Positions 10,177 through 20,115 of a stretch of 64,000 bases of DNA are shown piece after piece; position 1 is the first letter of the stretch, and every line of letters starts with the position of its first letter. The translations under genes and the position numbers were made by a program. Under the pieces are notes generated by a model. It ran no database searches. It saw only the letters and a list, made by a program, of their open reading frames with translations, and was not told where the DNA came from. This DNA is from Seminavis robusta (lineage: Eukaryota > Bacillariophyta > Bacillariophyceae > Naviculales > Naviculaceae). Where the stretch lies: contig CAICTM010000252.1 of the NCBI GenBank assembly GCA_903772945.1, positions 1 through 64,000 of the forward strand, written 5' to 3'.

Positions 10177-12545
10177 CTAGAAAATTGATCCAGGTGGTAC
10201 ATACAACAACAAATCGTTAGAAAAAATGTGTTACAATGTGACTTATTAGCTATTAGATAGACCCTTTGTACTTTCTTGTCTACCATTGGCGAATCCGCAT
10301 TGCTATTCTGCATTCATCACTATCATTGCAAAATAGGTAGTCTCATAACTTAATAGGCCCAAAGATTAGGGATTAAGTCTAACCATTGTGGGTCTATTAC
10401 AATTAACGTCAGTTAGGATACTTTCATTCGGTAATCATGTGGCAAAATATTCACTAATCATGTGAAAAGATTTGGAAACGGGGGACCAATTAGTAATGGT
10501 CTCGCTGTCTCTCTGATGGTACCATTGAATAGTTGATGGTAGCATTGAATTGTTGATGGTAGCATTGATTTGTTGTTAGTTCCAAAGAACCCTTGATCGT
10601 GCCATTTAATTCTTGATGGTCCCGAAGAATTCTTGATGGTACTGTTGATTTGGGATTCAAGAATTAAGATTTACGAACAGAGACCCAGGCTTGTAAATAT
10701 GAAAACCTGTTTGTTCAAAAATCAGGTCAAACCATTAGCGTATCAGAGCTATCATCTGGGAATAGTGGTGCAGCGTTCAGATGCAGAAAGGCTAATTGTA
10801 ATTTAGTTTCAGCAATTTCATGGAATGTCTAATAGTGACATGATGGGCTATGAAGTGTGATTCAGAAACGGCGCAAAAGACAACCACTGAAAACATAAGC
10901 AAAACCGTCCCCTTTCCAAGAGGAGAGCACAAAAGTGGCAAGTGGGGTTGGTGTGAAAACCAGCACTCAGCTGCGGCCCCTGTGTAATGGGCTTCTCAGT
11001 CCTAATGTCACTGCTCCCTGTCACTTTGGATCTCTGGTAGCTTCCAGTACTGGGCTGGTGGTCATTCGATGCTTCGCATGGGGGTTTATTCTTTTGGCCC
11101 ACGGAATGTTGTAGTTTGCCACTGCACTGTGTGTGCCACTCCATGGATTAGGCATGCCCCCTAAGCAGCGACTAGCTGCCCCCAGTAGAAAACTTGGCTA
11201 GATTATAGTGTCAGATGTAGCCAAAATGGCACATCAGTCAAGAAGCAAATAATAAAAGTTGCAAAGTGGCAATGGCACCTACCTAGAAGAGTGTGCACAC
11301 TCACTTGCAACACAGACGATGAATCTTCGCAAAAGGGAGGGACAGTTAGAAGACAAAAACGAGTGTCTGGGGCTCCCGCTACAGTACTGTAATGTATGTA
11401 CAGTACGGTAGAATAGCTATTAGCTTTCGTCGGGTTCTTTTTATCTTCCGCTGTAACATACAAGGATTTCTACATTTCTGCTTTCTCTGGAGTGGAGTCT
11501 TTTTCATCTTGGATTTTCCCCCTTGTCGAGCCAAGCAAGGCACCAGCACACAGAAGTGAGAGAGTTGCGACCTTCAGCCATTGCTTCTCGAAAGCCGTTC
11601 CAAAAGCCTCCGAGCTGGCACATCCAGAGACGCGGAGTATCAACTGGCAACTCCTTGGGGATCGGGGTTTGTTGTCGCCTGTTGCCTTCAATTTGAGCTC
11701 ATGTTGCACTTGCGGGTGGCAGCATTCTTATCCCTACGCTAGCTAGCTAGTATCTCAGCGGCTATCTCAGCCATCGTCAGGAAGCAACCCAACCATGCAA
11801 TCAAGCTCAAGCCGCACCTGTAACAGTTTGGGGGGCGAAGCCTTGCTACCGGTACTGTAACACAACATGGCGAGGCAGCTTCTGAGCCCTTCTGGTTGAC
11901 GACGTTCAACTGAATCTTCAATCTGGAACCAAAGACTTCCACCCACTACTAGTATGCATACTCTGAGTAATTGTAAGACCTCTACTAGCTAGCTCTAGCT
12001 AGTAGTGGGAGCAATACTGTACGGTAGTAGATAGTTGTAGCCAGTAGTAGTGGAGAGGCCTTCTGGTGTTGGTGTGGCCTGATAACACATACGGTATACA
12101 TGAACAAGGCATGCTGAAAGATCAGCACTTTGACCTGACTCATAACCGGTTTGGTTGCTTGACGTCACTGAAGGTGTCTGTAGTAGAAGAAGCGGTATAA
12201 ATATTCAGTAAAATACAATGTTTTACCCCATCCTGGTTCATGGGTAGTCCACTCAAGCAAGGGGGTACGTATGTGTTTCTCGGGATTGCCTCCATCCTGC
12301 TATCGCTGGCCAGATTCATTACGGGGCAAGGTGGCTGGCCCCTCGTTTGATGGGGGAGCTTGCTTGATGTCATCCGTCTCCGAGGTACTGCTAACAAAAA
12401 AGTAGCATTTGTGACAGTGCCAAAGTTGACATGGTATCCTTTCCGAGACACGATGATTGGTAGGAAGAGTCGAGCAGATTTATGCGATTATTAGAGCCAG
12501 CGGAAAGGCAAGAACATCAATCCATCAAAGAGTGTTGGTGCGATC
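10177..12545. other. 2.4-kb gap; tandem repeat only
   Basis: No gene is recognised. The ORFs present (for example 10848-11144 and 12140-12451, minus strand) have no family features and no supporting splice structure. The region holds the 20-bp tandem repeat at 10513-10652 and several clusters of self-complementary words such as CTAGCTAG (near 11745 and 11990) and TACTGTACGGTAG (near 12015). Confidence 0.5.
10513..10652. repeat. Seven-unit, 20-bp imperfect tandem repeat
   Basis: There are seven consecutive 20-bp units with the core TTGATGGTnnCATTGAATTG. They start at 10513, 10533, 10553, 10573, 10593, 10613 and 10633. Units 2 and 3 are nearly identical and unit 4 is the most diverged. Spacing is exactly 20 bp throughout, so the array is an old, slipped minisatellite with no length drift between units. 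Confidence 0.8.
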
Positions 12546-14136
12546 ATGGCAACACCAACAGGGCCTGATGGAGATCTTGATGGCATGTGGAATGAGGCAA
12601 CACAGGGGATAGCCAATATTGATCCGGGTAAGAAGGCTGATTCTCGTTTCAGTGTCTGGTTCCGTGCGAGAGATGAGATCGACCAACGGCTATAACTCAC
12701 TTGACGCCTCTATTCTCACATCACTTGCAGCGGCAGAGAACTGGAAGATACAGTCACTGCCTCTGGCGCGTGTCAAGAAGATAATGAAGAGTGAAGAGAT
12801 AATAATGCAGGAGCTGGAGCGAGAACGACTGCGGCGCGAGAGGGCTGAAGGCGCCCCAGAAAACCAAGAGAGAACCAACATCAAGTTCATGATATCTGGA
12901 GAAGCCCCCGTGTTGATGAGTAAGGCATGTGAGTTACTGATCAAGGATCTTTCGTTTCGAGCATGGCAACATACCGAGAGGAATCGAAGAAGAACACTCC
13001 AGAGACAGGACTTGCATGCAGCTGTAGGGGAGAGCGAAGTCTATGACTTCCTGATTGATATTGTACCTAGGGTCACACCAGGGCAGAACGCTCCTGCCAA
13101 TCTGCCTCAGTCTCATGTTCCAGCTCCGGCTCCAACCACAACAACTATGACTGGACCTGACATGTCCATGATGCAGGCTGCCATGCAGCAAGCACCAGCC
13201 TTTCAGGTCCCGCAGATACCACAAATGCATCCGACGATGAATCAACCCACCATACAGCAGACAGCTCAGGCTATGGCAGCTTCAGTTCCCGTTGGCGCCC
13301 CACAGCCCGCAGCAGCGCCACAGGCACAAGCGCCACCACCACATACTGTTTCCGTCATGCTCGATTCATCACCTGCTAGTGCAACCCCAGCTGCTCCCGC
13401 TGGCGTGATTCATTATGCTCAGTCTCCACATGCTGCTTCAGCAGCTGATGCGCTCCATCATCTAGTACAATGGGATCCTTCTCAGTTGACATTCCAGCCG
13501 GTTCCACCTCCAGATCCACCCGAAACTCAGGTACAAACACATCACGTCTCCACTGCCAATCCAGTGCCTGTAGCTGCCCCGGTTCCCGTGGGGGCTCCTG
13601 TTCCGGTTGGGGCTCCATATACCGTAGGCACAAATATTGCAGTGCAACCTCCTGCCCCTCCAGCTGCTGCTCCCCTACAGCAGCCCCCTCCCCCACGTCA
13701 TATTCAACAGCATCATCAACAACCAATTCAAAACACAATGCAGCAATCTATACAACACACGATGCACCACCATGGGCAACCTCTGCAGGCTCCTCCACAT
13801 CAGCAACTGCAACAGCCGCAGCCACCGGCTCCGGCACCCGCGCAACAACAGCAACAACCATCGCATCAACAACTCCAGGCACATCAGTATCAACAACATC
13901 AGGCACATCAGCATCAACAACCATCGCATCAGCAAGCACATCAACAGCCTCAGGCACACCAGCAACAGCAGCAACAAGCACATCAACAACAACAGCCACA
14001 GCCACATCAGCAACAACAACAAATGGAACAAGTACAACAAACTACGAACCATCAGCAATGGATGGATCCAGCTACAATCGCTGCCATGGGAACACCACCC
14101 CCTTCCGCCCAGCAGGCTCCGGGGGTTCAGCGGTAA
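12546..14136 (+). CDS. NF-YC (HAP5) subunit of the CCAAT-box transcription factor
   Basis: The exons are 12546-12627 and 12731-14136, with an intron of 103 nt and a phase-1 join. The start MATPTGPDGDLDGMW is followed by the NF-YC histone fold: LPLARVKKIMK (helix 1), then ISGEAPVLMSKACELLIKDL (helix 2), then RTLQRQDLHAAVGESEVYDF with LIDIVPR. These match the family consensus closely. NF-YC pairs with NF-YB as a histone-like dimer and, with NF-YA, binds CCAAT boxes in the nucleus. The oddity is an extra, highly charged stretch of about 27 residues (EELERERLRRERAEG-like) between helices 1 and 2, where other NF-YC proteins have about five. The C-terminal 330 residues are Pro/Ala and then Gln/His-rich, like the activation domains of animal NF-YC. 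The family call is secure. Confidence 0.9.
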
Positions 14137-14577
14137 TGGACGCCTGCTGCATCGGCCGAAGAGGTCATATCGCTAGTCAAATAGCTAGCTAGCTACCGTA
14201 GCCATGACACGGACGCGTTCGATCATGGCAGTTTGGGGGTTCGCCAAGAGTATGAAACAAGAATGATAGAAGCCGCTCTGACCTAGACAAGAAACCTACC
14301 TTAGGGTTCTTCTGCTAAAGAGCGTTTGGGATATAAACATCAATGCTAACACTAAAACCTCCTAAACTTCGCTATATCTAATCCTATACAGTTAAATGTT
14401 TGAGTATTGCATTAGTAAGTGTTACACTGTTGTACAGGAAGGTAAGTCAGGCTGACACAGAGTGTTCATGCTGGACACAAAATGCACGAACCACACTATT
14501 AATAGTCGTGTGACATCACTAGACGAACCCAATTTGTTGCAATAATGAAGACATGGCACCACCAGGGTGCGTGTGTG
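14137..14577. other. Intergenic stretch, no gene seen
   Basis: Convergent gap between the NF-YC gene and the minus-strand coiled-coil gene. It contains CTAGCTAGCTA near 14183 and an AT-rich middle. No ORF of interest or structured element was seen. Confidence 0.5.
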
Positions 14578-16007
14578 TTATATCAGCGTTTGCGTTTCGG
14601 CGTGCTTGAATCCAGGCTTGGGTATCTCCCAATCGGGTGGTGGTTCCTGTGCAGGCCGGCTCAAAGGATTGAAGCTAATCATGGAAGATCTCATGGACGA
14701 CGACCACGCCGAAAGACGATGCAGTGCACTACTCGAGTCTGACAGTCGAGATGTGGGCTTGCCGCCGCCGTCTTCTTCCTCGTTCTTCTCGGTATCCTCG
14801 ACGTTTTCCACCAGAGGTCGGCGTTCCGGGGTTGCTGGTTCCGCCACAGTCGCTTCGTCGACGACGAGAATTTCGCTGTTGGACTTGGTCAACGTGTCTT
14901 CCCAGACGCGGCTCCCAAGAACTAAGCTTTTTTTGCTTGCGTCTAGATCACAGTGATGATCCTCTATGAAACCCTCCCGGTATGATTCCGGCGACGTGCT
15001 CCTTGGCTTGTCCGGGTCGTTGTTCGGATGTGCCTAAGGTAAGGAGCAACGTGGCGGGTGTCGTGAGTTATTTATTTGCTCATACCGAAAAACTCAAGCA
15101 GACTGTGCGTGGCATTTTTCACTCTTACGGCCTCTGCGGGTCCATTGTCGAACAGAATCTCATGTGGGCTCTTCTGTTGATCCAAGGAAGGTGATCTGGA
15201 CGAGGAGTTTGGTGTAATGCTCCTTTCCTTCTCATTGGGGCCTTGCCGGAAGCTTCGGCCAGATTGATTGTAGTGGGCACCTTCTCGTGGTGGTTGATCA
15301 TACTGAATGTGATTAAACGGGTGGGTGAGGCACTGAGTGAGGCTACATGTTCAGGGCCTTTCCTCGTGCACTAAGCACTGCAGAAGACGTACCTTTCGTT
15401 GGAGCATCTTTTGGATATCTTTTTCTTTCCGTACTACTTGTTCAATAAGCCTTGAATTCTTGGTTTGCTCCAGTTGGACAACCTCTTTCCAATGATCCCT
15501 CTCTTTCTCCAGCTTGGAATAGCGTTCATTCCATGCCAGTTCATGTTGCTCTAATGTGGCTTCCAGTCTCATTCTAGCTTTGCACTCTTGTTCTAATCTG
15601 ACTTCTAAATCACCATGCACTCTCTCTAGCTCTGCCAATCTTCGATTCTGATTTTCAATAATCCTGGCATACGCTTTGAGTTCTTGCACTTCTTCAGTGA
15701 CAAGCCGTTCGAAGAGAGGCGTTGGCTGCATTCCCGTCCGTAACTGATCGGGAGGAGGATCATCTTCCCCCGGTCTCCGTCGATTTCCAGCAGTGGCGTT
15801 GTTCATCAAAATGGAATGTGCTCCAAAAGTGGGTGTCGGGTTTGTGCCTGGGATAGCATGCTGAGGCTGTTGTTGCGGTGGATGTCCGGGTGTTGTGCTA
15901 TAGTTGGCGTCCTGTTGTTGAGGCGGCGGCACTTGGAGGTGTTGTGGCTGGCCATAGAGCATATTATGAGGGCCCCCGCCTCCTCCATTCTCGCCGTCGT
16001 TGTTCAT
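14578..16007 (-). CDS. Two-exon coiled-coil protein of unknown function
   Basis: Exon 1 is 15393-16007 and exon 2 is 14578-15033. The donor GTACGT follows a Lys codon, the acceptor is CTTAG, and the join is in phase 0 across a 359-nt intron, long for this window. The product is about 356 residues. The N-terminus is Gly/Pro/Gln-rich (residues 1-90). The middle (about 100-200) is a strong heptad-type coiled coil (for example QELKAYARIIENQNRRLAEL). The end is acidic and Ser-rich with several acidic runs (NVEDTEKNEEEDGGG). No catalytic motif was seen. It looks like a scaffold or cytoskeletal partner, but that is only inference. If the splice is not used, exon 1 stops 13 codons later and exon 2 would be an orphan ORF. 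Confidence 0.6.
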
Positions 16008-17570
16008 AGTGAAGTTCCTTCGTTTGTTGCTCGTCAGGAGCAGAGCAACCTGAAGACTCGTTCAATAGACAGTTGCTGGAAACAGGTCGGCATTCGGTGC
16101 GTTGGAAGGAAGGCGAAGGATCGAACGCTTTTTCCTGAAGATCCACTTTGTTCGTCCTCCTTTTGGACAATTAATTTATCTACTTCTAGTTAGCTAGTGG
16201 TATTGACTCGACTCTTGCTCCACCTATCCAGCCTTGGGCTTGTTGTATTGAAGAGGAGACGACATTCAGCTGGATGCTAGTAGACGCAACAACGTATTGG
16301 CCTAAACCTAAGGGAACACGTCCTCACTGATCTCTGATGAAGAAGAGCACTGCCGGAGATACAAGGCGCTCGGTTTTTCGTCAGCGCCTCTATAAGCTTT
16401 GCACTTTCCCTCGAGCAGCAGCTGCTTTTGTTTGGGACTCGCCACTCGTGGGTTCACTGAAACTCCGTTGTGTCCGCACCGCCGAGTAACGGTATGTCCT
16501 GGCTGCATGACTGATTTTCGTTCGATCCACAACCGTACAGACCTTCGCAGTTCCAATCATGGGCTCTCATGCCAAACTGGTTAGCTAGAGTGCTAGTTAA
16601 TTTTAGTAGATAGCTATCTAGCTAGTAGGGACAATTGTCGAAAGCTAAAGCTCCTTGGTCTTCGCAGTTCTTGCTAGCTAGCCAGCCAGAAGTTAGCTGA
16701 TTGAAGGGCGCAAGGACCTCATGCAACTACAAAAGTTGACACTGGCAACTCCGAAGTTTTCAGTGTCAACTACCTACCTCTTCAGCTTCTTCAGAATCAA
16801 AGCAACCAAGAAGGCCGGTACCGGTACCATCAGCAGGCAGTGAACCTGGGGATTCTCTCTTTTGGGTCAGTCAACAACTCTCTCAATGCTCCCAGAAGTA
16901 AATACCACCTACCATGCAAGAACAGCCAATTGCTTTCTGTCATAAAGCTATTGGCAGTACTGTATTGTGCTTGTGAAACCCATGTCCTCTGTGCAACGAG
17001 CCTCTTTGGCTGGTGTTGAGAGGGTTCTGCTGGGTACGGTAGGTGTCTGGGAAAAATGAAGAGCAGCAAGCTTCTTGAAAGCGTTTCACGTACTGCCGCA
17101 AAAAGATTTAGTGATCAGGTCCGTCGTGCGAAGCGATGGTCGAAGTGCCAACAACGTGGCAAACGTTGGCATGGTGTGCGACAACTGGCCGATGAAGATA
17201 CTACTCTGAGCACCTACTACGGTAAAGAGTAGCCAGGCTATGGCTAGCTAGTCACCAGCTACCGCTACATGTATCTCTTTGTGAGCTTGTGGCAAAAACG
17301 TGGACGTTTTAAGGGACAGTATCTTTGGCGCTTGCACTATTTCATGGCATGGGCATTGCCGTGGCAGAACAGCCAACTAGTAGTAAAAAGCTGAAGTTTT
17401 GACTCGATGCCCTATGGCGGCCATTGAATTCTGAGAAGACTTCAACGAGTACCGATTCCAAGTACGAGTACCAAGTATTCTCGTTCTTTCCCTGCCTCAC
17501 ACCTGTTGCTATCCTCGTCCACGCCTCCAGCTGCTAACCATTCAATTATTGTTGCAGTTTAGTTAGTTTA
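16008..17570. other. 1.56-kb gap without a recognised gene
   Basis: Only short ORFs on both strands are present, none with family features. The region is rich in self-complementary words: TAGCTATCTAGCTAG near 16609, GCTAGCTAGCCAGCC near 16673 and GGTACCGGTACC near 16815. Part of it is probably the upstream region of the coiled-coil gene (starting at 16007 on the minus strand). Confidence 0.45.
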
Positions 17571-17984
17571 TCATTCCTTTTGAACCACAACATTCCATTC
17601 CTTGATGCTGTGTCCTGTCACAATGCCATTTTGAGTGTATGGGTCTTCCTTGACAAACAGTTGGGCCGCCTCCAAATCTGTGAAAATAAAGAGGGCTCCG
17701 GAAGGCACCTCCATGCCTGGTTCGCCCGTGGGTCCACCACTCAAGCATGTTCCCTCCGCAATGAGTTTCTTGGCCAGGTCCAAATGTCCCTCTCGATAAG
17801 GGCCCCGTTTTTCGAGCACATCCGGAATGTAATCATAGTGGAGAAGATATTGAGTCGCCCCCAAGGCAGATGATGTCCGAAAGGATCTTCGTGCCAAGGC
17901 TGCGGTTGTTCTTGGTGCGCTTGTCAAGAAAGCAGAGGCAGTGAGGCACTGCATTGCCAGAATCCCGACTGTCCACTTTGCCAT
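17571..17984 (-). CDS. YCII-domain protein, predicted plastid-targeted
   Basis: This is a single-exon frame of 137 residues. Residues 1-18 form a hydrophobic signal peptide (MAKWTVGILAMQCLTASAF) ending in the ASAF motif, and an Arg/Ser/Thr-rich transit-like segment follows (RTTAALARRSFRTSSALG). Together they match the bipartite leader of complex-plastid proteins. The rest (from about residue 45) is a YCII-related dimeric alpha-beta barrel: QYLLHYDYIPDVLEKRGPYR, a His in REGHLDLAKKL, then GALFIFTDLEAAQLFVKEDP and the terminal EW of SIKEWNV. YCII proteins are small ferredoxin-like enzymes or binding proteins whose substrates are mostly unknown. The conserved His and the DPY element common in the family are present. 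The biochemical role cannot be stated. Confidence 0.8.
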   Translation of the reverse strand: MAKWTVGILAMQCLTASAFLTSAPRTTAALARRSFRTSSALGATQYLLHYDYIPDVLEKRGPYREGHLDLAKKLIAEGTCLSGGPTGEPGMEVPSGALFIFTDLEAAQLFVKEDPYTQNGIVTGHSIKEWNVVVQKE

Positions 17985-18450
17985 TCTTGATTGTGAAGTT
18001 TCTCTTCCCGACGATCGTTGTGATTACAGTTTCTTTGAGCTTGCGAACGGGATGGAAAGATGAAATTAAATGAGTTGATTGAGAGCAATTGTGGCCGTTG
18101 CTTTTTGTGAAGGCATCAACCGTGATGTGACGTGTTGGATCTTTGAGACTATCATATTTTAATAGCCGACTCTGGAAGATACGTAGTAAGGGTTAAGGCT
18201 AATATTCTCTAGGCAACAACCGATGCCAACAAACCTGCTACTGTACTAGTACCCAGCCGGAAGGAACATCAAACTCTTAGTTTTCTCTTTTTCCTGCTTT
18301 AAAAGTGCATTGTTTCCTTCACCACACGTTCAACTGCTACCGATCCAACATAGCCTACCATTTCTTGCCACTATGTAGTGTACTGGTGCACCGCAACTAC
18401 TAGCTCTAGCTAGCTAGCTACGAGCACGGATATCTTCTTTCTTTTAATAA
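17985..18450. other. Intergenic stretch
   Basis: Upstream region of the YCII gene and 3' flank of the SSB gene. A CTAGCTAGCTAGC run lies near 18410. No ORF of interest was seen. Confidence 0.5.
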
Positions 18451-19209
18451 TTAACTATCAAAGAATCCACCAGTGCCAGCAGAGGAAGACGAAGGTCCAC
18501 CACCACCACCACCACTTCCGTATTGATTATTATTGCCGTAGTTGTTGCTGCCACTTCGTTGACGTCTTAGGTCTCCTTCCGCTCTTGATTCTAGAATATC
18601 AAACTCTCTCACAACAACTTTAACTCTGTTGCGTGGTTCCTGTGTCTCCTTATCAATCCATTTGTCTTCTTGCAAACTGCCAATGACTCCCACTCGCATT
18701 CCTTTTTCGACGTATTTGGCGACAAATTCTGCCGTGAGTCCCCAAATCTCGAGTCCGTACCAGTCGGTTTCTTCGTCTCCCGATTTGATGTTGAGATATT
18801 GTCGTTCCATGTAATGATATTTTCGCCTGCAAGCCAACGATAAATTGACAACGACCTTGCCCTCGTCCAAATACCGTGCTTCCGGGTCGTTGCCAATTCG
18901 ACCCGTCAAGTGGACGGTATTGAATTGCGGTTTGAGTGGATCCCAGGGAGTCAAGGTGGCTTCGAGATCTTCATCGGATAGTCGATTGTCGTCGTCGATA
19001 GCTTCGTCGAATTCTTGGAATTCTTGGTAGCCTTGTGGAGGAGTAAAACCAGGATAGTCTTCGCTGCTACTAAATGTATACCGTGCTGTCGTCCCCACGC
19101 GTTGTGGTGCAGTAGGTGATATCGGTTGGAACGAGTGTGACAGCTGTGCCACAAGTACCAACAGCAAGGCAAACAACTTTTTCCAGCAGGTGAAAGGTTG
19201 AGGGGACAT
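18451..19209 (-). CDS. Single-stranded DNA-binding protein (SSB), organellar, probably plastid
   Basis: The frame is open from 19362, but the ATG at 19207-19209 is preferred because it starts a clear signal peptide (residues 1-26, hydrophobic core LFALLLVLVAQLSHSF) ending in an HSFQP motif, as for plastid import. From about residue 80 the bacterial-type OB fold is visible: NTVHLTGRIGNDPEARYLDE, VVNLSLACRRKY, then TDWYGLEIWGLTAEFVAKYV and GMRVGVIGSLQEDKW. The tail is Gly/Ser/Asn-rich and ends GGFFDS, an acidic-aromatic tip loosely like the DDDIPF tip bacterial SSBs use to recruit partners. The protein would coat single-stranded DNA in plastid replication and repair. It is divergent from the gene at 19433, with a 223-bp gap. 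Confidence 0.88.
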   Translation of the reverse strand: MSPQPFTCWKKLFALLLVLVAQLSHSFQPISPTAPQRVGTTARYTFSSSEDYPGFTPPQGYQEFQEFDEAIDDDNRLSDEDLEATLTPWDPLKPQFNTVHLTGRIGNDPEARYLDEGKVVVNLSLACRRKYHYMERQYLNIKSGDEETDWYGLEIWGLTAEFVAKYVEKGMRVGVIGSLQEDKWIDKETQEPRNRVKVVVREFDILESRAEGDLRRQRSGSNNYGNNNQYGSGGGGGGPSSSSAGTGGFFDS

Positions 19210-19432
19210 GGTGCTTGCTAGTAATTCAGTTGCTTCAACTTCCTTCCAAGCCCTGTTGCTGTCCTTGGCTGTTGCTGTGAGTGTCGATGTTTTTGTGACA
19301 GCAGGGAAAGTGGAAGAAGATTTTTGCGAAGTCAGCTCTAACTCTAATGTGTTTCTTCTCAACCCTTCATCATCTTTCTCGCTGTTTCATTCTCATTCTC
19401 AATTCTCAAAAGCAAAAGCAACAATTGAAAAG

Positions 19433-19981
19433 ATGACATACCACAACCCGTCTTCCTGGCGACCGTCGTTTGTGTCACTCGCATTCACGACAGTGGCCGC
19501 GACATCTACGTATTATCTGTATCAATGTGTTTCTCAATACGGTTGGGAAGGAACACTGTGGCTGATTTGGGAAGGGGATCCGTATCCCCCACTCGTTCGT
19601 GACGAATTCCACGCATTACGAGATGTGGAAGCCTCCTTGGATGGCGAAGCAAAGATCCTGGATCGTCTGGAAGAAGCCTATCAACGAGCTCAATTGGACA
19701 GTGTCGATGGTGCTTCGTCGGCGACATTACTGGAACAATGGAATCAAAATCTACCCAAACGAAATCTGGACAAGCTCATGGCCCGTGTCAATCACAATTT
19801 GGATCTCTTTGCCTCCAAGGTCGATGCCGTTCCCTCCAACAAACATGCCGACTTGAAACCACTCAAGAAACAATTGTCCAACCGAATAGTACAGCTCATG
19901 AAACGGGCGGATATCTGTGTAGCACAGTACAGTGCGGGACAACAACAACAGCATGAGCAAGAAACACAACCAACAGATTGA
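19433..19981 (+). CDS. Small protein with one membrane segment, unknown function
   Basis: The 182-residue product starts at MTYHNPSSWRPSF. An upstream in-frame ATG (19208) overlaps the start of the divergent SSB gene and is less likely. There is one N-terminal hydrophobic segment (residues about 11-28, FVSLAFTTVAATSTYYLY). The following region is helical and charged (DVEASLDGEAKILDRLEEAY; PLKKQLSNRIVQLMKRAD), and the tail is Gln-rich. The layout suggests an anchored protein with a helical-bundle domain facing one compartment. No family is recognised. The gene is convergent with the DTW-domain gene, with 134 bp between stops. Confidence 0.6.
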   Translation: MTYHNPSSWRPSFVSLAFTTVAATSTYYLYQCVSQYGWEGTLWLIWEGDPYPPLVRDEFHALRDVEASLDGEAKILDRLEEAYQRAQLDSVDGASSATLLEQWNQNLPKRNLDKLMARVNHNLDLFASKVDAVPSNKHADLKPLKKQLSNRIVQLMKRADICVAQYSAGQQQQHEQETQPTD

Positions 19982-20115
19982 AGAAATAAATGAAAATGAC
20001 AATCAACGATGGCACATAGATAGATGAATGAATGAATGGCACCTGCCGTTTTGTGATGAGCCCATCTTCTCGCCCAAAAGAAAGAAGTACTCTTTTACTT
20101 TAGAATTATTTTTTG

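Noticed and set aside
13470-14192. 240- and 179-codon ORFs in other frames of the NF-YC gene
   Set aside because: These are shadows of the Gln/His-rich tail: low-complexity Ser/Thr and Asn/His runs with no domain.
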